From Nitrospiraceae bacterium (lineage in GTDB: Bacteria; Nitrospirota; Nitrospiria; Nitrospirales; Nitrospiraceae), in assembly GCA_035623075.1 (NCBI GenBank), contig DASPUC010000057.1, positions 1 to 64,000 of the forward strand: 64,000 nucleotides of DNA, written 5' to 3'. Within the stretch, counting starts at the first letter, position 1. Each line of letters begins with the position of its first letter. This document shows positions 63,484 to 64,000 of this stretch, piece after piece. Position numbers and translations under genes: made by a program. The notes beneath the pieces were generated by a model. That model was not told the DNA's origin and did not search any database. It was given only the letters and a program-made list of their open reading frames with translations.

Positions 63484-64000
63484 TTAGTAGATGCTCTTGC
63501 TGACTTCATTGGACAGCGGACTTTCGTTGCCATAGGTGTCGTACGCCGAGAGGGCGAAGAAGTAGGTCTGACCGGCAGGCAGATTGAGAATTGTATAGGA
63601 GGTGACGGTCCCGATCGTGAAGGGCGAGCCAGGAAACGTGTACAGACCGGACTGGGTGCCGACATACACCTTATATCCGGCTAGATCCGAGTCACTATTC
63701 GCGTTCCACAAGAGTGTGGCGCTACCGATGGCCGATGAAGGTGGTGGAGGGGTGGATGACGAAGGTGGAGGTGGCGGTGCCGGCGCCGGCGCCGGTGGAG
63801 ATGAAGGAGGGGGGCTTGTGACAGTCGGGGCCGGAGGTTGTAGCAAACTTGTGATCGCCGGGTTCTGAAGCAGATTCGCTGCAGATCGGGATCCGGTTAT
63901 CACAGGAGCTGTGGCAGTTCCTGATGATGCGTTGACCACGGAGCTTGAACTCATGGTGGACGAATTCGCGAGTGATGAAGACGAAAGTCGAGTTGCAGCT
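63484..64000 (-). CDS. Fibronectin type III-domain protein, partial (N-terminus beyond window)
   Basis: The frame is open from the right window edge down to a stop at 63484, so the start lies outside. After a low-complexity Ser/Ala part and a Pro-rich linker (SPPPSSPPAP), a fibronectin type III domain follows: ATLLWNANSDSDLAGYKVYVG, TSYTILNLPAGQTYFFALSAYD and ESPLSNEV. An ATG at 63954 is internal. Such proteins are usually exported or surface-bound; the signal peptide, if any, is not visible. Confidence 0.8.
   Translation of the reverse strand, partial: AATRLSSSSLANSSTMSSSSVVNASSGTATAPVITGSRSAANLLQNPAITSLLQPPAPTVTSPPPSSPPAPAPAPPPPPSSSTPPPPSSAIGSATLLWNANSDSDLAGYKVYVGTQSGLYTFPGSPFTIGTVTSYTILNLPAGQTYFFALSAYDTYGNESPLSNEVSKSIY

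Overview
The window is a 64 kb stretch of moderately GC-rich bacterial chromosome, densely packed with genes on both strands. The gene set is Gram-negative: a Kdo hydroxylase, a LplT-Aas type lysophospholipid system, lipoproteins and many Sec signal peptides. Secreted small proteins, DUF3047, a Tll0287-like haem domain and a TVP38/flavoprotein pair suggest a Nitrospirota (Nitrospira-like) organism. That placement is inference from gene content; no rRNA, tRNA or other marker lies in the window to settle it. I see no CRISPR array, prophage or rRNA/tRNA gene. The only classical mobile element is the 3' end of an IS3-family element at the left edge.

Layout. 1-141: IS3 remnant. 308-3792 (minus): a glycolytic operon gap-pgk-tpiA followed by secG. 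4048-6444: mutS2, convergent with an NtrC-type sigma-54 regulator (6526-7884). 8006-9374 (minus): queG behind a small 8-cysteine exported protein. 9473-11174: a DGQHR-motif protein and an SRPBCC protein. 11158-14001 (minus): thiI, trxB, coaE. 14068-18130 (mostly plus): exported beta-helix, HbpS/GlcG-like and pilin-like proteins. 18106-19902 (minus): an enolase-superfamily epimerase and a sulfite-oxidase-like protein. 20135-24042: an EF-hand protein, then TVP38, a flavin disulfide reductase and DUF3047. 24148-29694: small secreted proteins, CCA transferase, an MFS carrier and a J-domain protein. 29739-32749 (minus): class V aminotransferase, Tll0287-type haem protein and amidohydrolase. 32889-41490: CPBP protease, epimerase, beta-propeller lipoprotein and a 1493-residue Lhr helicase. 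41568-48683: an RnfD-like/DUF2330 fusion, small genes, Kdo hydroxylase, and an ECF sigma/anti-sigma pair behind an amidohydrolase. 48768-60186 (minus): a long lipid block followed by a MutS-related ATPase. 60235-64000: prmA, a MOSC protein, a methyltransferase, an FGE-sulfatase-domain protein and a truncated fibronectin-type gene.

Three things stand out. First, palindromic islands whose arms are built from degenerate 7-bp tandem repeats occur between genes and, four times, in frame inside the Lhr helicase gene, where they encode similar Ser/Pro/Leu/Arg linkers. Second, the lipid block contains an operon with the domain set of the poorly understood enterobacterial ynbABCD operon: CDP-alcohol phosphotransferase, CdsA, alpha/beta-hydrolase-methyltransferase and PAP2-dual-specificity phosphatase. 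Here it also has a PlsC acyltransferase and a small membrane protein. Third, the hydrolase-methyltransferase gene of that operon carries a single in-frame amber codon where its family normally has Trp.
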